Positions 35,552 through 45,682 of a stretch of 64,000 nucleotides of DNA are shown one piece after another. Made by a program: the position numbers and the translations under genes. The notes below the pieces were generated by a model. It was given only the letters and a program-made list of their open reading frames with translations, did no database searches and was not told the DNA's origin. Within the stretch, counting starts at the first letter, position 1. Each line of letters begins with the position of its first letter. This DNA is from Deltaproteobacteria bacterium. GTDB taxonomy: Bacteria; Desulfobacterota; Desulfarculia; JACQYL01. The stretch is from NCBI GenBank assembly GCA_016208165.1, contig JACQYL010000013.1, positions 1-64,000 of the forward strand, given 5' to 3'.

Positions 35552-36847
35552 ATGTCCAAGTTCTGGGATGAAAAGTTCGAAACCATGCCTTACGAGGAAA
35601 TGGCCAAGTTTCAACTGGCGAAGCTCAAAGAGACGCTGGCCTGGGTTTACGAAAAGGTGCCGTTCTACAGAAAAACCTTTGATCATGCGGGATTGAAGCC
35701 CACGTCGGTGGGAAAGCTCGAGGATCTTGCCCGATTTCCTTTTTCGATCAAGAATGACTTGAGAGATAATTATCCGTTTGGGCTATGCGCCCTACCCATG
35801 AAGGATCTCGTCCGTATCCACGCTTCTTCGGGAACGACCGGAAAACCCATTACAGGGCCGTACAGTCGGGAAGACCGTAATCAGTGGGCCAACTGCATGG
35901 CGCGCACACTGTATTCGCATGGCGTCCGAGAAGATGACCTGTGCCAGAATGCTTACGGCTATGGGCTTTTCACCGGGGGGCTCGGGTTTCATTTGGGCGC
36001 GGAATTAATCGGGTGCGCGATTGTTCCGACTTCGAGCGGTCTGACGGAACGACAGATTGTGATTATGCAGGATTTCGGGAGCAACGTGCTGTTCTCTACG
36101 CCGACATACGCGCTGACTATTGCGGAGAAAGCGGAAAAGATGGGCGTCGACATGAAATCGTTGCCGCTCCGAGTGGGTTGTTTCGGCGCGGAACCCTGGA
36201 CACCGAAAATGCGCGACGAAATCGAAAAACGCATGGGAATCATTGCGCATGAAGCGTACGGGTTGACCGAAATGATGGGCCCCGGCGTCGCCTTTTCATG
36301 CGAAGCCCGCAACCTGCATATCAACGAAGATCATTGTTATCCGGAGGTCATCGACCCCGAAACGCTCCAGCCGCTGCCGATGGGCGAAACCGGCGAGCTG
36401 GTTTTCACGGCTCTCCAGAGACGCGCCATGCCCCTGATACGGTACCGGACGAAAGACATTACCAGGCTGGTTCGTACGAAATGCGACTGCGGTCGGACCC
36501 TGATCACCATGGACAAAATAACCGGCCGGGATGACGACATGCTCATCATCAGCGGGGTCAATGTATTCCCTTCCCAGGTGGAGAGCGTGATCATGGAGTT
36601 CAAGGACATGGAGCCCCACTATCAGATTCGGGTGCGGAAAAAGGGCTACCTGGACGTCATGCTGGTTGAAGCCGAAGCCAAACGGGTCGTTTATGAAGCG
36701 GGCAAGGAATCCGTGCAAAAATTAGCGGACTTGATATCGGATCGAATACTTCAAGTCATTGGCATCACGGTGCCCATATCCATTGTTCCGATGAACAGCA
36801 TCCCCCGGAGCGAGGGGAAAGCCAAACGCGTGATCGACGAGAGGTAG
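35552..36847 (+). CDS. paaK: Phenylacetate-CoA ligase
   Basis: A 431-residue AMP-forming acyl-CoA synthetase. HASSGTTGKPITGPY is the adenylate P-loop; YGLTEMMGPGVAFSCE and the RYRTKD plus TGRDDDMLIISGVNVFPSQ hinge follow. Length and sequence match the PaaK group, which activates phenylacetate and related arylacetates. A consensus AAGGAGG precedes the ATG. Next to iorAB this fits arylpyruvate to aryl-CoA metabolism during aromatic amino acid degradation or synthesis in anaerobes. Confidence 0.93.
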   Translation: MSKFWDEKFETMPYEEMAKFQLAKLKETLAWVYEKVPFYRKTFDHAGLKPTSVGKLEDLARFPFSIKNDLRDNYPFGLCALPMKDLVRIHASSGTTGKPITGPYSREDRNQWANCMARTLYSHGVREDDLCQNAYGYGLFTGGLGFHLGAELIGCAIVPTSSGLTERQIVIMQDFGSNVLFSTPTYALTIAEKAEKMGVDMKSLPLRVGCFGAEPWTPKMRDEIEKRMGIIAHEAYGLTEMMGPGVAFSCEARNLHINEDHCYPEVIDPETLQPLPMGETGELVFTALQRRAMPLIRYRTKDITRLVRTKCDCGRTLITMDKITGRDDDMLIISGVNVFPSQVESVIMEFKDMEPHYQIRVRKKGYLDVMLVEAEAKRVVYEAGKESVQKLADLISDRILQVIGITVPISIVPMNSIPRSEGKAKRVIDER

Positions 36848-36980
36848 ATCCTGTCAAGCGATGATGCCCCGGGAGGGCGACCCATCGGATTTGATTTATG
36901 AAAGGGGCTCGAGGCGCCCTCATGGAGGGGCTTGCGGCCGAGTGTGGACCATGGAATGGTCAGCCAAAGAGAGGTAGTGT

Positions 36981-38837
36981 ATGCACAAGCTTTTGACCGA
37001 TTCTCCAGGGGAGAAGATGCTCATGTTGGGCAACGAGGCTATTGCCCGGGGAGCTATAGAAGCCGGCGTGGCCTTCGGAGCAACGTATCCGGGCACGCCT
37101 TCTTCCGAGATCAGCGAATATCTGTTTCGGATTTCCCACGAAACGGATCTGTACTTCGAGTATTCCACCAACGAAAAAGTAGCCTTGGAAATCGCCGCGG
37201 GCGCGGCGGTCTGCGGCCTTCGCTCCATGGCCGTCATGAAACATGTGGGCATGAACGTAGCGGCCGATGCGCTGATGACTCTCGCCTATGTAGGAGTTCG
37301 AGGGGGTCTCGTGATCGTCTGCGCGGATGATCCCTTCATGTTTTCCAGCCAGAACGAACAGGACAACCGCTACTACGGAAAGCTCTCCGGACTGCCCATC
37401 CTCGAGCCTTCCACGGGCGATGAAGCCAAGGAGATGGTGAAGTACGCTTTCGATCTGTCGGAAGAACTGAAGGAGCCGGTCATACTGCGCACCACGACGC
37501 GGATCAATCATTCGTCGTTTGTCGTGGAACTGGGCAATATTCGCCGACGGGAAACCCGGGGCGACTTTGAAAAGAACCCGTTTCGCTATGTTACCGTGCC
37601 CGCGGTTTCCAGAAACCTCCATAAGCTGCTTTTGCAGAACTACGACAAGGCATTGGCGACCGCCAACAGGTCACCATGGAACCGGATTTCGGGGGACGGC
37701 AAGTGGGGCATTGCGTGCAACGGTGTCAGTTATAACTATGTACAAGACGCGGTGAAGGAACTGGGTATTTCAGAAAGAACGAAAGTATTGCGCGTCGGGT
37801 TTTCCCATCCTTTTCCCAACGGCCTGGTCCAGGAGTTTCTCAAAGGGTGCGAGCGTGTTCTCGTGGTGGAAGAAGGCGAGCCGTACATGGAGGAAAGTGT
37901 CAAAGCCGCGGCTCAAGAAGCCGGCTGCACGATTTCGATCCGGGGCAAAGGCGACGAACTGTTTTCCCGCCTGTTTGAGTTCGATCCGGCTCTCGTGCGT
38001 CGGAATGTGGCTCGTTTCTTCGGTCTGAGCGAACCCATGTCCGAATCCATCAGCGCCGCCGGTTTGCCCGAAATTCCCCAGCGGCCGCCGAACCTTTGCG
38101 CGGGATGCCCCCACCGGGCCACTTTCTACTCCGTCCGAAAAGTCCTGGGAGACGACGCCATCTATCCCACGGACATCGGATGCTACACATTGGGCCTCCT
38201 TCCCCCGCTCTCCATGGCCGATTTCCTCATCTGCATGGGATCCAGCGTAGGCACGGCGGCGGGCTTTGCCCGAGCCACGGGGAGAAAGGTGGTGGCTTTC
38301 ATCGGAGACTCGACGTTTTTTCATTCGGGATTACCCGGTCTGGTGAGCGCGGTGCACCACAACCACAATTTTACCCTGGTCATACTGGATAACGGCACAA
38401 CCGCCATGACCGGTCACCAACCCCACCCCGGAGTGGATTTGAGGCCGCTCGGTTTCGAAGGGTACTCCACCGTGGATATTGAAACCGTGGTCCGAGGCCT
38501 TGGCGTAAAACACGTAACCGTAGTCGAACCGTTGAAACTCAAGAAGACTCAGGAAGCCGTCAAGGAAGCCGTCGAGTTTAAAGGGGTGTCCGTCATCATT
38601 TCTCGAGAAATCTGCCCTCTCTACGCCAAAGTGCTGCCGGACGCGAAAAAAACGCGGTCTTTTCACGTGGCGGAGGCCAAGTGCGCGAATCACAGGGTCT
38701 GCATTAACGACCTGGGGTGCCCGGCGTTCTATCTCGAAGACGACCGCGTCAAGATAAACGAGAACGTGTGCATCGGTTGTGCGGTATGCGCCCAGATATG
38801 TCCGGAAAATGCCATATTGCCGGTCAAGACGGCCTAG
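36981..38837 (+). CDS. iorA: Indolepyruvate:ferredoxin oxidoreductase alpha subunit
   Basis: A 618-residue subunit that oxidatively decarboxylates arylpyruvates with TPP, reducing ferredoxin. Pyrimidine-domain start with ATYPGTPSSEISEY. The TPP-binding part has CAGCPHRATFYSVRK, ICMGSSVGTAAGFA and FIGDSTFFHSGLPG with DNGTTAMTG. The C-terminus is a ferredoxin-like cluster domain, with cysteines in CANHRVCINDLGC and CIGCAVCAQICPENA. Standard length. It is 9 bp before iorB and 130 bp after paaK. Confidence 0.95.
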   Translation: MHKLLTDSPGEKMLMLGNEAIARGAIEAGVAFGATYPGTPSSEISEYLFRISHETDLYFEYSTNEKVALEIAAGAAVCGLRSMAVMKHVGMNVAADALMTLAYVGVRGGLVIVCADDPFMFSSQNEQDNRYYGKLSGLPILEPSTGDEAKEMVKYAFDLSEELKEPVILRTTTRINHSSFVVELGNIRRRETRGDFEKNPFRYVTVPAVSRNLHKLLLQNYDKALATANRSPWNRISGDGKWGIACNGVSYNYVQDAVKELGISERTKVLRVGFSHPFPNGLVQEFLKGCERVLVVEEGEPYMEESVKAAAQEAGCTISIRGKGDELFSRLFEFDPALVRRNVARFFGLSEPMSESISAAGLPEIPQRPPNLCAGCPHRATFYSVRKVLGDDAIYPTDIGCYTLGLLPPLSMADFLICMGSSVGTAAGFARATGRKVVAFIGDSTFFHSGLPGLVSAVHHNHNFTLVILDNGTTAMTGHQPHPGVDLRPLGFEGYSTVDIETVVRGLGVKHVTVVEPLKLKKTQEAVKEAVEFKGVSVIISREICPLYAKVLPDAKKTRSFHVAEAKCANHRVCINDLGCPAFYLEDDRVKINENVCIGCAVCAQICPENAILPVKTA

Positions 38838-38846
38838 GAGGTTAGA

Positions 38847-39467
38847 ATGGATCCAATCAGATTGATCATAGTGGCCGTGGGCGGCCAGGGTAATCTATTG
38901 GCTTCCCGCGTGCTGGGGGAAGCGGCTCTTGCCGCCAACGTTCCGGTGCGGATGAGCGAGATTCACGGTATGGCTCAGAGGGGGGGCGTTGTGGAATCGG
39001 CCGTTCTTTTCGGAGACGTCGAGAGTACGATCATTTCGGACGGCGAGGCGGACGCGCTTGTGGGTTTCGAGCCGTCGGAAACCCTCAGAGCTGCGAAAAA
39101 GTGCGGCAAGGATACCGTGGTCATTACAAACCTGGGACAGTTGCCTCCTTTCACGGTCGCCATCGGCAAAGGCGTGTACCCGGACATACCCTCCTCTCTG
39201 GATCTTCTCAGGCAGCGGGTGAAGAAAGTCATTGCCTTTGATGGCACGGGCCTGGCCATAAAGGCCGGGAACGCAGACGAAGGAAGGAGAAAACGCACCG
39301 ATCCCTTTTTCGGCCTTCGTGAGGAACGCCGAGACCGAAATCGACGACCTGATCCTTCGGAACGGGAACTGGTTCTCCGAGCTTCCCTACGGGGGCGCTT
39401 TGACCAAGGAGGCGGCGCGACAACTCGAGATCGAGAAGCGCGCCGTGTGGAGAAGGGTAATCTATGA
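38847..39467 (+). pseudogene. iorB: Indolepyruvate:ferredoxin oxidoreductase beta subunit, C-terminus replaced
   Basis: The first 142 residues are a normal IorB/gamma-type subunit (IIVAVGGQGNLLASRVLGEA, EIHGMAQRGGVVESAVLFG, VIAFDGTGLAIKAGNA), the TPP-side partner of IorA. After about position 39272 the family sequence, which should run on for roughly 50 residues, is lost. The frame continues instead with a charged, Arg-rich tail (DEGRRKRTDPFFGL and on) that is an out-of-frame reading of the phage-like fragment at 39262-39645. The missing part helps close the subunit fold, so activity is doubtful. An assembly chimera is possible and should be considered. Confidence 0.7.
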
Positions 39468-39645
39468 CGCCGGGCGCTCCAACCTGCCGGCCTTGAAGTG
39501 GGAAGCGTCTCATGATGAAAAAGTGTGTTCCGAATGTGCAAAGCACGACGGCCGGGTTTTTTACGGACACGAGTACGACCTGCTGAACCAGCTAAAAATG
39601 CATGTCGGATGCCGCTGCAACCTGATGCCCGTTCGTAACGTCTAG
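39262..39645 (+). pseudogene. C-terminal fragment of a Mu F/SPP1 gp7-like phage head protein
   Basis: An open stretch in the frame +1 to iorB. It reads ENAPIPFSAFVRNAETEIDD, then an E/R-rich helix, then LKWEASHDEKVCSECAKHDG, RVFYGHEYD and HVGCRCNLMPV. The W-x-A...D..vC..C...DG.vF...H..CRC.L.PV pattern is that of the C-terminal domain of phage minor head/morphogenesis proteins. There is no upstream start or RBS of its own, so this is a gene end joined to truncated iorB. Confidence 0.6.
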
Positions 39646-39992
39646 TGGAAATGCGGATGTCCGCGACCCCTCCTTGACCAAACTCGTACGAAGTGAAGCG
39701 CCGGCGTCCTTGCCGAAAAAGACCCGGAAGGTTTCAGTAGGGCTTACATGTGCGAAAACCTTTTTTTACTCCCTAATTCGGAGGCTTACCTTGTCGAACA
39801 AGGCGCACAACCAACGCGTCTCTTTCATTTCCATGTTGTTTACAAAATAATTCATAAACTATTTGCGATGTGTGCCGATGCAGAAATATAGTCTTAGGAT
39901 ACTATCCTTAAGACTGCCTTCGAACCAAATTCAAACGCAGACATACTCGATAAGGCGCGAAGCGATTTGCGCGTGATAGAGGTAACACCGGA
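39646..39992. other. Intergenic interval with an operator-like palindrome
   Basis: About 350 bp without a gene. AGTCTTA (39890-39896) and TAAGACT (39909-39915) flank GGATA/TATCC, giving an almost continuous palindrome 75-100 bp upstream of the HD-GYP gene. The surrounding 39830-39860 is AT-rich and may hold its promoter. Confidence 0.4.
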
Positions 39993-41492
39993 ATGACTGG
40001 CAGGGTACTGATTGTTGACGACGAGGCGGGCATCCGTAAGGTGCTGAACCTACGGCTCGGCAGTCTGGGTTATGAAACTTCGGAAGCCGAGAACGGCGCC
40101 AAGGCCCTAAACATCTTGAGGGAAAAGCCCTTTGACGCGGTCCTGTGCGACATCAAGATGCCGGAAATGGATGGACTTGAAATGATTGGAAAACTCCGTC
40201 AATCGGATCCGATCACCCCTGTGATCATGCTGACCGGTTTTATTGACTTGGAAACCGCCGTTGAGGTCATGAAAAGAGGCGCATTCGATTACCTTACTAA
40301 ACCGGTTCATAGCGACGCGCTTTTTTTGGCGGTGGAAAAGGCGATTGATTATAAACGCGTGCTCATACGCAACAGGCTCCTCGAGGAAGAGAAACAGCGG
40401 TATCACGAAGAACTCAAGCAGATGGTGGCGGAGCAGACTCGAATCATCCGGTCCATGTTCGACCTGGCCAACCGCTTGAACAGCCTGGATTCCATGAATC
40501 TGATTCTCGAGAGCATCTTGGAGTCGATCTCAGAGTTTATACCGTCGAATCGGGTCCTCGTGATGCTACTGGATAAAGATGGGACGCATTTTGAAATAGC
40601 AACAAGTCGGGGGATAGCCGTTGATGAAGTAAAAAACCTCCGGATTCCGGCGGGCAACGGAGCGTGCTCAGGGCTCTTTCATACTGGAGGGGTCCGGATT
40701 ATTAACGAGGGAAGCTCCAAGGAGGCTTCGGAAATTCTAGAAAGTTTCGAGGGCCTGGTTAACGCCCCCTTTATGCAGGCCGCGCTTATGGGCGCACGAT
40801 CCAGACTGGGTGTCATACACATTTGCGAAAAAAAAGACGGAGCGCCGTTTACGGAAAAAGAAGCGGAGATTTTATCCTACATTGCCGATTCCGCCACCGT
40901 AGCCGTCAACAATCAATTGTACGAGCGCCGTCTTGAAGAGAGTTACCTGGCAACCATACGGGCCCTGGCCATGGCGATCGAGGCCAAGGATCCGTATACG
41001 CGCGGCCATTCGGAGCGTGTGGCGGAGCTTTCCGTTCGAGTGGCGGAACATTTGGGACTACCCGAGGATGAACTGAGGATTTTACGTTTCGCAGGGGCGT
41101 TGCACGACGTGGGCAAAATCGGCGTACCCGGAAGCGTTTTGACCAAACCCGGACGGTTGACAGCCGAGGAGTTCGAGCAAATTCGTCAGCACCCCGTCAT
41201 CGGCGAGAAGATGATCCGGGAAGCCGACTTTCTTACGGAGGCGAGGGGTATCATTCGTCAGCACCACGAGCGCATCGATGGGACGGGCTATCCGGACGGA
41301 CTAAAGGGTGATGAAATCTGCCTGGGCGCCCGCATCATGGCGTTAGCCGACGCATATGACGCGATGACCACGGATCGAACCTACCGCAAGGCTATGGAGC
41401 GGGGGGAGGCCATAGCAGAGATAGAGCGAGTGTCCGGATCGCAATTCGATCCGGAGTGTTTGGAAGCGTTCCTGGCCGTGGTCGTAGACTGA
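39993..41492 (+). CDS. Response regulator with GAF and HD-GYP domains
   Basis: A 499-residue protein. Receiver domain 1-125 with phospho-acceptor Asp 53 in LCDIKMPEM and the conserved Lys in LTKPV. A coiled linker (125-165) leads to a GAF domain (about 170-305). The HD-GYP domain (about 315-495) has RGHSERVAEL, GALHDVGKIGVP, HPVIGEKM, HHERIDGTGYPDGL and ADAYDAMTTDRTYR. All metal-binding and GYP residues are intact, so c-di-GMP hydrolysis is likely. No cognate histidine kinase lies nearby. Confidence 0.93.
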   Translation: MTGRVLIVDDEAGIRKVLNLRLGSLGYETSEAENGAKALNILREKPFDAVLCDIKMPEMDGLEMIGKLRQSDPITPVIMLTGFIDLETAVEVMKRGAFDYLTKPVHSDALFLAVEKAIDYKRVLIRNRLLEEEKQRYHEELKQMVAEQTRIIRSMFDLANRLNSLDSMNLILESILESISEFIPSNRVLVMLLDKDGTHFEIATSRGIAVDEVKNLRIPAGNGACSGLFHTGGVRIINEGSSKEASEILESFEGLVNAPFMQAALMGARSRLGVIHICEKKDGAPFTEKEAEILSYIADSATVAVNNQLYERRLEESYLATIRALAMAIEAKDPYTRGHSERVAELSVRVAEHLGLPEDELRILRFAGALHDVGKIGVPGSVLTKPGRLTAEEFEQIRQHPVIGEKMIREADFLTEARGIIRQHHERIDGTGYPDGLKGDEICLGARIMALADAYDAMTTDRTYRKAMERGEAIAEIERVSGSQFDPECLEAFLAVVVD

Positions 41493-41532
41493 ACTTCCGC
41501 CTTTTGGAAAGTTCCAACCGGAGCTGAAATCG

Positions 41533-42180
41533 TCAAAAGTCGGTTTTCAACCATTGGATCTGCTTGTTCTCACGATCCAACCGATACTCCACCTTGCTCA
41601 ACAAATCCTGCCCCAAGAGACCTTCGTACGGGAGTTCCTGTCGCGGATCGGAGCCATGAATCAGCACCGGTTTGTTTTCGAGCACGAAGGGACCGACTTG
41701 CATCTTATCGAGCGTGACCCATCCGTTCGAAACAACCCTCCCATCCGCCACCACGGTGGACGTTTCACCTTCTGCGTATATGACTCCCAGCATATCGGCG
41801 GCATGTGCGGTAAGTGAACTCATGGAAGAGCCGGTGTCGAGCATAAACCGGAACGTTTCGGATCGGCTACGATATCGGGCCTCCACCTGAAGATACACGT
41901 GGCCGAATTCGTCTATATCCACGGCAGTGGAAGGTGGACCTGGCAACTCCGGCGCCGATGCAGGGGTCCGCTCGGCCGGCTCCTTCCGAGAAACCTTTAG
42001 GGTTTGAACTTCGTCCCAATACTTCTCGGGTATGGTGGTGAGGTCGTCGGTGAAATGAATCTGGCCTTCATCGTCCAGGTACTTGTAGACTTCTCCCCTG
42101 GCCTCATATACGGGTACAGATAAGAACATGAATAGGATAAGCAACGAAACCGGCAAAATAGGCAGCTCCGGCCGTTTCAT
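41533..42180 (-). CDS. Exported DUF4124 plus retropepsin-like aspartic protease
   Basis: A 215-residue protein with a signal peptide (about 1-28, LLILFMFLSVPVYEARG), a DUF4124 segment (VYKYLDDEGQIHFTDDL) and, from about residue 85, a retropepsin-like clan AA domain with FMLDTGSSMSSL and GLLGQDLLSKVEYRLD. The catalytic Asp lies in DTGSS. Such periplasmic single-domain proteases act as dimers. GAGGAGA precedes the ATG, 21 bp downstream of rmlD, so the two are probably cotranscribed. Confidence 0.82.
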   Translation of the reverse strand: MKRPELPILPVSLLILFMFLSVPVYEARGEVYKYLDDEGQIHFTDDLTTIPEKYWDEVQTLKVSRKEPAERTPASAPELPGPPSTAVDIDEFGHVYLQVEARYRSRSETFRFMLDTGSSMSSLTAHAADMLGVIYAEGETSTVVADGRVVSNGWVTLDKMQVGPFVLENKPVLIHGSDPRQELPYEGLLGQDLLSKVEYRLDRENKQIQWLKTDF

Positions 42181-42201
42181 AGCACATGTCTCCTCAGTGA
42201 T

Positions 42202-43095
42202 TCATTGCCTTTGGAGTTCGGCTTGGGCTTCGCTCAGCAGCCGGTCGGAATAACGCTCCACAAAATCCGCCAGATCCGTTTCCCACGATCTCATCATATG
42301 GATATCGAGCGCTTTCAGACGCCGGTTCTCGAGGATGGAATTGGCGGGTCGCGGAGCGGGTCGGGGAAACTCGGCCGTGGTGCACGGCGCGACTCGAGTG
42401 CGGACACCCATACGATCGAGAAACGCTCGTGTCAGTTCGTACCATGTACAGTGCCCCTCGGCCGTAGCGTGAAACACCCCCTCGGCGCCGTTTTCGATGA
42501 CGGCCCGGATTTGCCGGGCCAGGGTGCGGCTCCAGGTTGGGGACCCGTGTTGGTCATCCACGACCTTGATGGAATTCTCGGAATGCTGCAGAGCAAGCCT
42601 TAAAATGGTCTTCAGAAAGTTACGGCCGTGTATGCCGTACAACCAGGCTGTACGCAGGATCGCAAATCGGGTGCAATAGGCCTGCACCAGTTGCTCCCCC
42701 CTGAGCTTGCTCTCCCCATACACGGAGATCGGCGACGGAACGTCGTCTTCGGTGTAAGGCTCGGGAACGGCTCTCCGGCCGTCAAACACGTAATCGGTCG
42801 AGATGTGAATGAGCCTGCAGCCGAGGGATTCCGCGCTCCGAGCCAGACGGCCCGTTCCCTGCTCGTTTATGTCCCGGCAAATGGCGGGCCGATTCTGACA
42901 ATCGTCCACATTGGTGTACGCCGAGCAGTTCACGACGACGTCGGGTTTGATGGACGCCAGCACATCCCCGATCTGTTCCGGTCTTGTCAGATCGAATTCG
43001 TTGCGACCCAAGGCCCAGACCTGGTCACTTCTCCCGATGACTTCAGAGAGGTCCGTTCCCAGTTGACCGCAGGCTCCGGTAATCAAAATCCTCAT
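42202..43095 (-). CDS. rfbD: dTDP-4-dehydrorhamnose reductase
   Basis: A 297-residue extended short-chain dehydrogenase that makes dTDP-L-rhamnose. MRILITGACGQLGTDL is the NADPH loop, STDYVFDG carries the conserved Ser/Asp, and YGESKLRGEQLV is the catalytic YxxxK. Other rml genes (A, B, C) are not in the window. It could feed the glycan genes at 11-22 kb, though it is transcribed apart from them. Confidence 0.92.
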   Translation of the reverse strand: MRILITGACGQLGTDLSEVIGRSDQVWALGRNEFDLTRPEQIGDVLASIKPDVVVNCSAYTNVDDCQNRPAICRDINEQGTGRLARSAESLGCRLIHISTDYVFDGRRAVPEPYTEDDVPSPISVYGESKLRGEQLVQAYCTRFAILRTAWLYGIHGRNFLKTILRLALQHSENSIKVVDDQHGSPTWSRTLARQIRAVIENGAEGVFHATAEGHCTWYELTRAFLDRMGVRTRVAPCTTAEFPRPAPRPANSILENRRLKALDIHMMRSWETDLADFVERYSDRLLSEAQAELQRQ

Positions 43096-43207
43096 CGGAA
43101 TACCGACCGTTCGTTTAACGTGGAATTGAAACGAGCCCTTCCCACTCGAGGCCGGCGACCGAATGAAAACGCCCCGGCGTGGAATTTCATCGACAGTCTA
43201 CCAGGTC

Positions 43208-45682
43208 CTAGTTGTGCGATGCGAGTTTTCTTTTCCACACCCTTCGCAGCCTGAGCGAATTGCTCACCACGCAGACGGAACTCATGGCCATGGCCGCTGC
43301 GGCGAATACCGGATTCAACAGGATGCCGAACCTCGGGTACAGGGCTCCTGCAGCGATGGGAATGCCGAGACTGTTGTAGAAAAACGCCCAGAACAGGTTC
43401 TGTCTGATGATACGTATGGTCTGGTGCGACAGATCGATGGCCCTGGGAACAAGGCGGAGATCGTTCTGAATGAGTGTGATGTCGCTGGCCTCGATGGCCA
43501 CGTCGGTGCCTGCTCCTATGGCGATACCTATGTCCGCGGCCGACAGGGCCGGAGCGTCGTTGATACCGTCGCCGACCATGGCCACGATTTCACCTTGGGC
43601 CTGAAGTTCACGAATCTTGTCGGCTTTGTCCGCGGGCAGGACCTCGGCCAGAACGTGATCGATGCCCAATGCCCGGCCGACCGCAAGCGCGGTCTTCTGG
43701 TGGTCGCCCGTGATCATGGCCATCTTCAGACCCATGTCTTTCAACATGGAAGCCGTTTCCGCCGCGGTGTCCTTCGGAACGTCGGACAGGGCGATCAGAC
43801 CGACCACTTCGCCGTCCCGGGCCACAAAAACCGACGTTTTCCCTTGGTCCGCGTAGGAGAGGTTCCGGCTCTCCATGCCGTTCAAGGCTACACCATTGCT
43901 CTGCATCAGCTTCAAATTGCCCAACAGAACGGATCTGCCGTTCACCAGGGCCTTTGCGCCCAGACCGGAGATGGCTTCGAAATCCTCAATGGCAACCGTG
44001 GGAATTCCGCGCTTGCGGCTTTCCTCGACAATGGCCTGCCCCAGGGGATGTTCCGACACGGCTTCCACCGACCCTGCTATAGCCAGGACATTCTGCGGGT
44101 CTTCCCCTTCAACGGCGGCTATGTCCGTCACGACGGGTTCCCCCCGGGTCAATGTTCCCGTCTTGTCGAAAACCACGGTAGTCAATTTGTAGGCTTTTTC
44201 CAGGCTTTCTCCGCCCTTGATCAGGATACCGCTTTCCGCCCCCAGACCGGTTCCCACCATGACGGCCGTGGGCGTGGCCAGTCCCATGGCGCACGGACAC
44301 GCGATGATCAGAACCGAGACAAAATTGAGTAAAGCGAGGGTGAAATCGGAAGCGGACAAAAACCAGACAGCAAAGGTGATTATGGCAAGACCGAACACCA
44401 CCGGTACGAATACGGAAGCCACTTTGTCCGCCAACCGTTGAATGGGGGCTTTGGATCCCTGAGCCTCCTCGACCAGGCGGATGATCTGGGCCAGCGCGGT
44501 CTCGGCTCCGACCCGGGTCGCCTCGAAAACAAAGGTTCCACTCTTGTTCAAAGTGGCGGCAAATACGGTGTCCCCCGATCTTTTGGAAACCGGAATACTT
44601 TCACCCGTAAGCATGGATTCGTCCACGGACGAGGAACCGGACACCACGGTTCCATCCGTGGAGATTTTTTCTCCGGGACGGACCACGATCCGGTCGCCTT
44701 TGACTACGGCCTCGATGGGCAGATCCATCTCCTTCCCGTCACGAATGACCCGGGCAGTTCTTGGTTTCAGCTCCATGAGACGCTTGATGGCGCGCGAGGT
44801 TTTCCCTTTGGCCCTGGCCTCGAGCAGGCGTCCTAAGAGGATCAGGGTGACGATCATCGAGGCGCCGTCGAAGTACACATGAGGAAAGATGCCGGCTTTC
44901 GAGAAAAGAACGGGAAAGAACGTGGCCACGGTTGAATAGACATAGGCGGAAAGCGCCCCCACGGCCACCAGCGTGTTCATGTCCGTGGTTTTTTGCTTGG
45001 CGGCTTTCAGAGCGCCCCGGAAGAATCGGCTTCCAACCCAGAATACTGCGGGAGTGCTGAGCACGAAGAGGATCACCAGCATCATTTGACGGGGGATCGA
45101 GTTCAGAAACGGGAACCAGTGTTGCATGGAGCCCGCATGGATGATCACGCTCAAAATCGCGCCGGCAATGAACTTACGTTTGAGTTCACCGATCTCTTTG
45201 GCCCGGGCCTTTTCCACGGGGTCCTCGAGGGTTTCTCCCAGCACGCCCAGAAACTCGTACCCCGTGTCGGTAATCGTTTTTGCTACTGCTTCAACTCCGG
45301 ACCAGTTTGCACGGTGCATCAAAGTGGCCCGGGCCGTTGCCAGATTCACGGCCACGTCTTCCACACCCGGGATTTCCTTCAACGCCAGCTCAACCCTTCG
45401 AACACAGGCGGCGCAAGTCATACCGCCGACCGACACCGTAGTGGGCTCAACGTCACCGGATGTATCCGGCGTGTCCACCACGTCGTATCCCAGGTCGTGC
45501 ACTCTTCGGCTGATCGCTTCCGTGTCTAATACCTTTGGATCGTATTCGACCGTAGCCTGCTCCGTGGCAAAATTCACGACAGCCTCGGCAACGCCTTCCA
45601 TGTCCTGCAGTCCGCGTTCCACGCGTCGCACGCACGCGGCGCAAGTCATTCCTCTGATGTTCAACGTAAGTTTATCCGTCAT
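43208..45682 (-). CDS. copA: Copper-translocating P-type ATPase
   Basis: An 824-residue PIB-1 ATPase. Two N-terminal heavy-metal domains with [12 protein letters not shown] at Cys 14/17 and Cys 90/93. Actuator TGES (360-362), membrane CPC motif (462-464), phosphorylated DKTGTLT (Asp 506), nucleotide-binding SEHPLG and hinge [10 protein letters not shown]. These define a Cu+ exporter. The ATG overlaps the stop of the upstream selenoprotein gene (ATGA), so the two are translationally coupled. Confidence 0.96.
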   Translation of the reverse strand: MTDKLTLNIRGMTCAACVRRVERGLQDMEGVAEAVVNFATEQATVEYDPKVLDTEAISRRVHDLGYDVVDTPDTSGDVEPTTVSVGGMTCAACVRRVELALKEIPGVEDVAVNLATARATLMHRANWSGVEAVAKTITDTGYEFLGVLGETLEDPVEKARAKEIGELKRKFIAGAILSVIIHAGSMQHWFPFLNSIPRQMMLVILFVLSTPAVFWVGSRFFRGALKAAKQKTTDMNTLVAVGALSAYVYSTVATFFPVLFSKAGIFPHVYFDGASMIVTLILLGRLLEARAKGKTSRAIKRLMELKPRTARVIRDGKEMDLPIEAVVKGDRIVVRPGEKISTDGTVVSGSSSVDESMLTGESIPVSKRSGDTVFAATLNKSGTFVFEATRVGAETALAQIIRLVEEAQGSKAPIQRLADKVASVFVPVVFGLAIITFAVWFLSASDFTLALLNFVSVLIIACPCAMGLATPTAVMVGTGLGAESGILIKGGESLEKAYKLTTVVFDKTGTLTRGEPVVTDIAAVEGEDPQNVLAIAGSVEAVSEHPLGQAIVEESRKRGIPTVAIEDFEAISGLGAKALVNGRSVLLGNLKLMQSNGVALNGMESRNLSYADQGKTSVFVARDGEVVGLIALSDVPKDTAAETASMLKDMGLKMAMITGDHQKTALAVGRALGIDHVLAEVLPADKADKIRELQAQGEIVAMVGDGINDAPALSAADIGIAIGAGTDVAIEASDITLIQNDLRLVPRAIDLSHQTIRIIRQNLFWAFFYNSLGIPIAAGALYPRFGILLNPVFAAAAMAMSSVCVVSNSLRLRRVWKRKLASHN

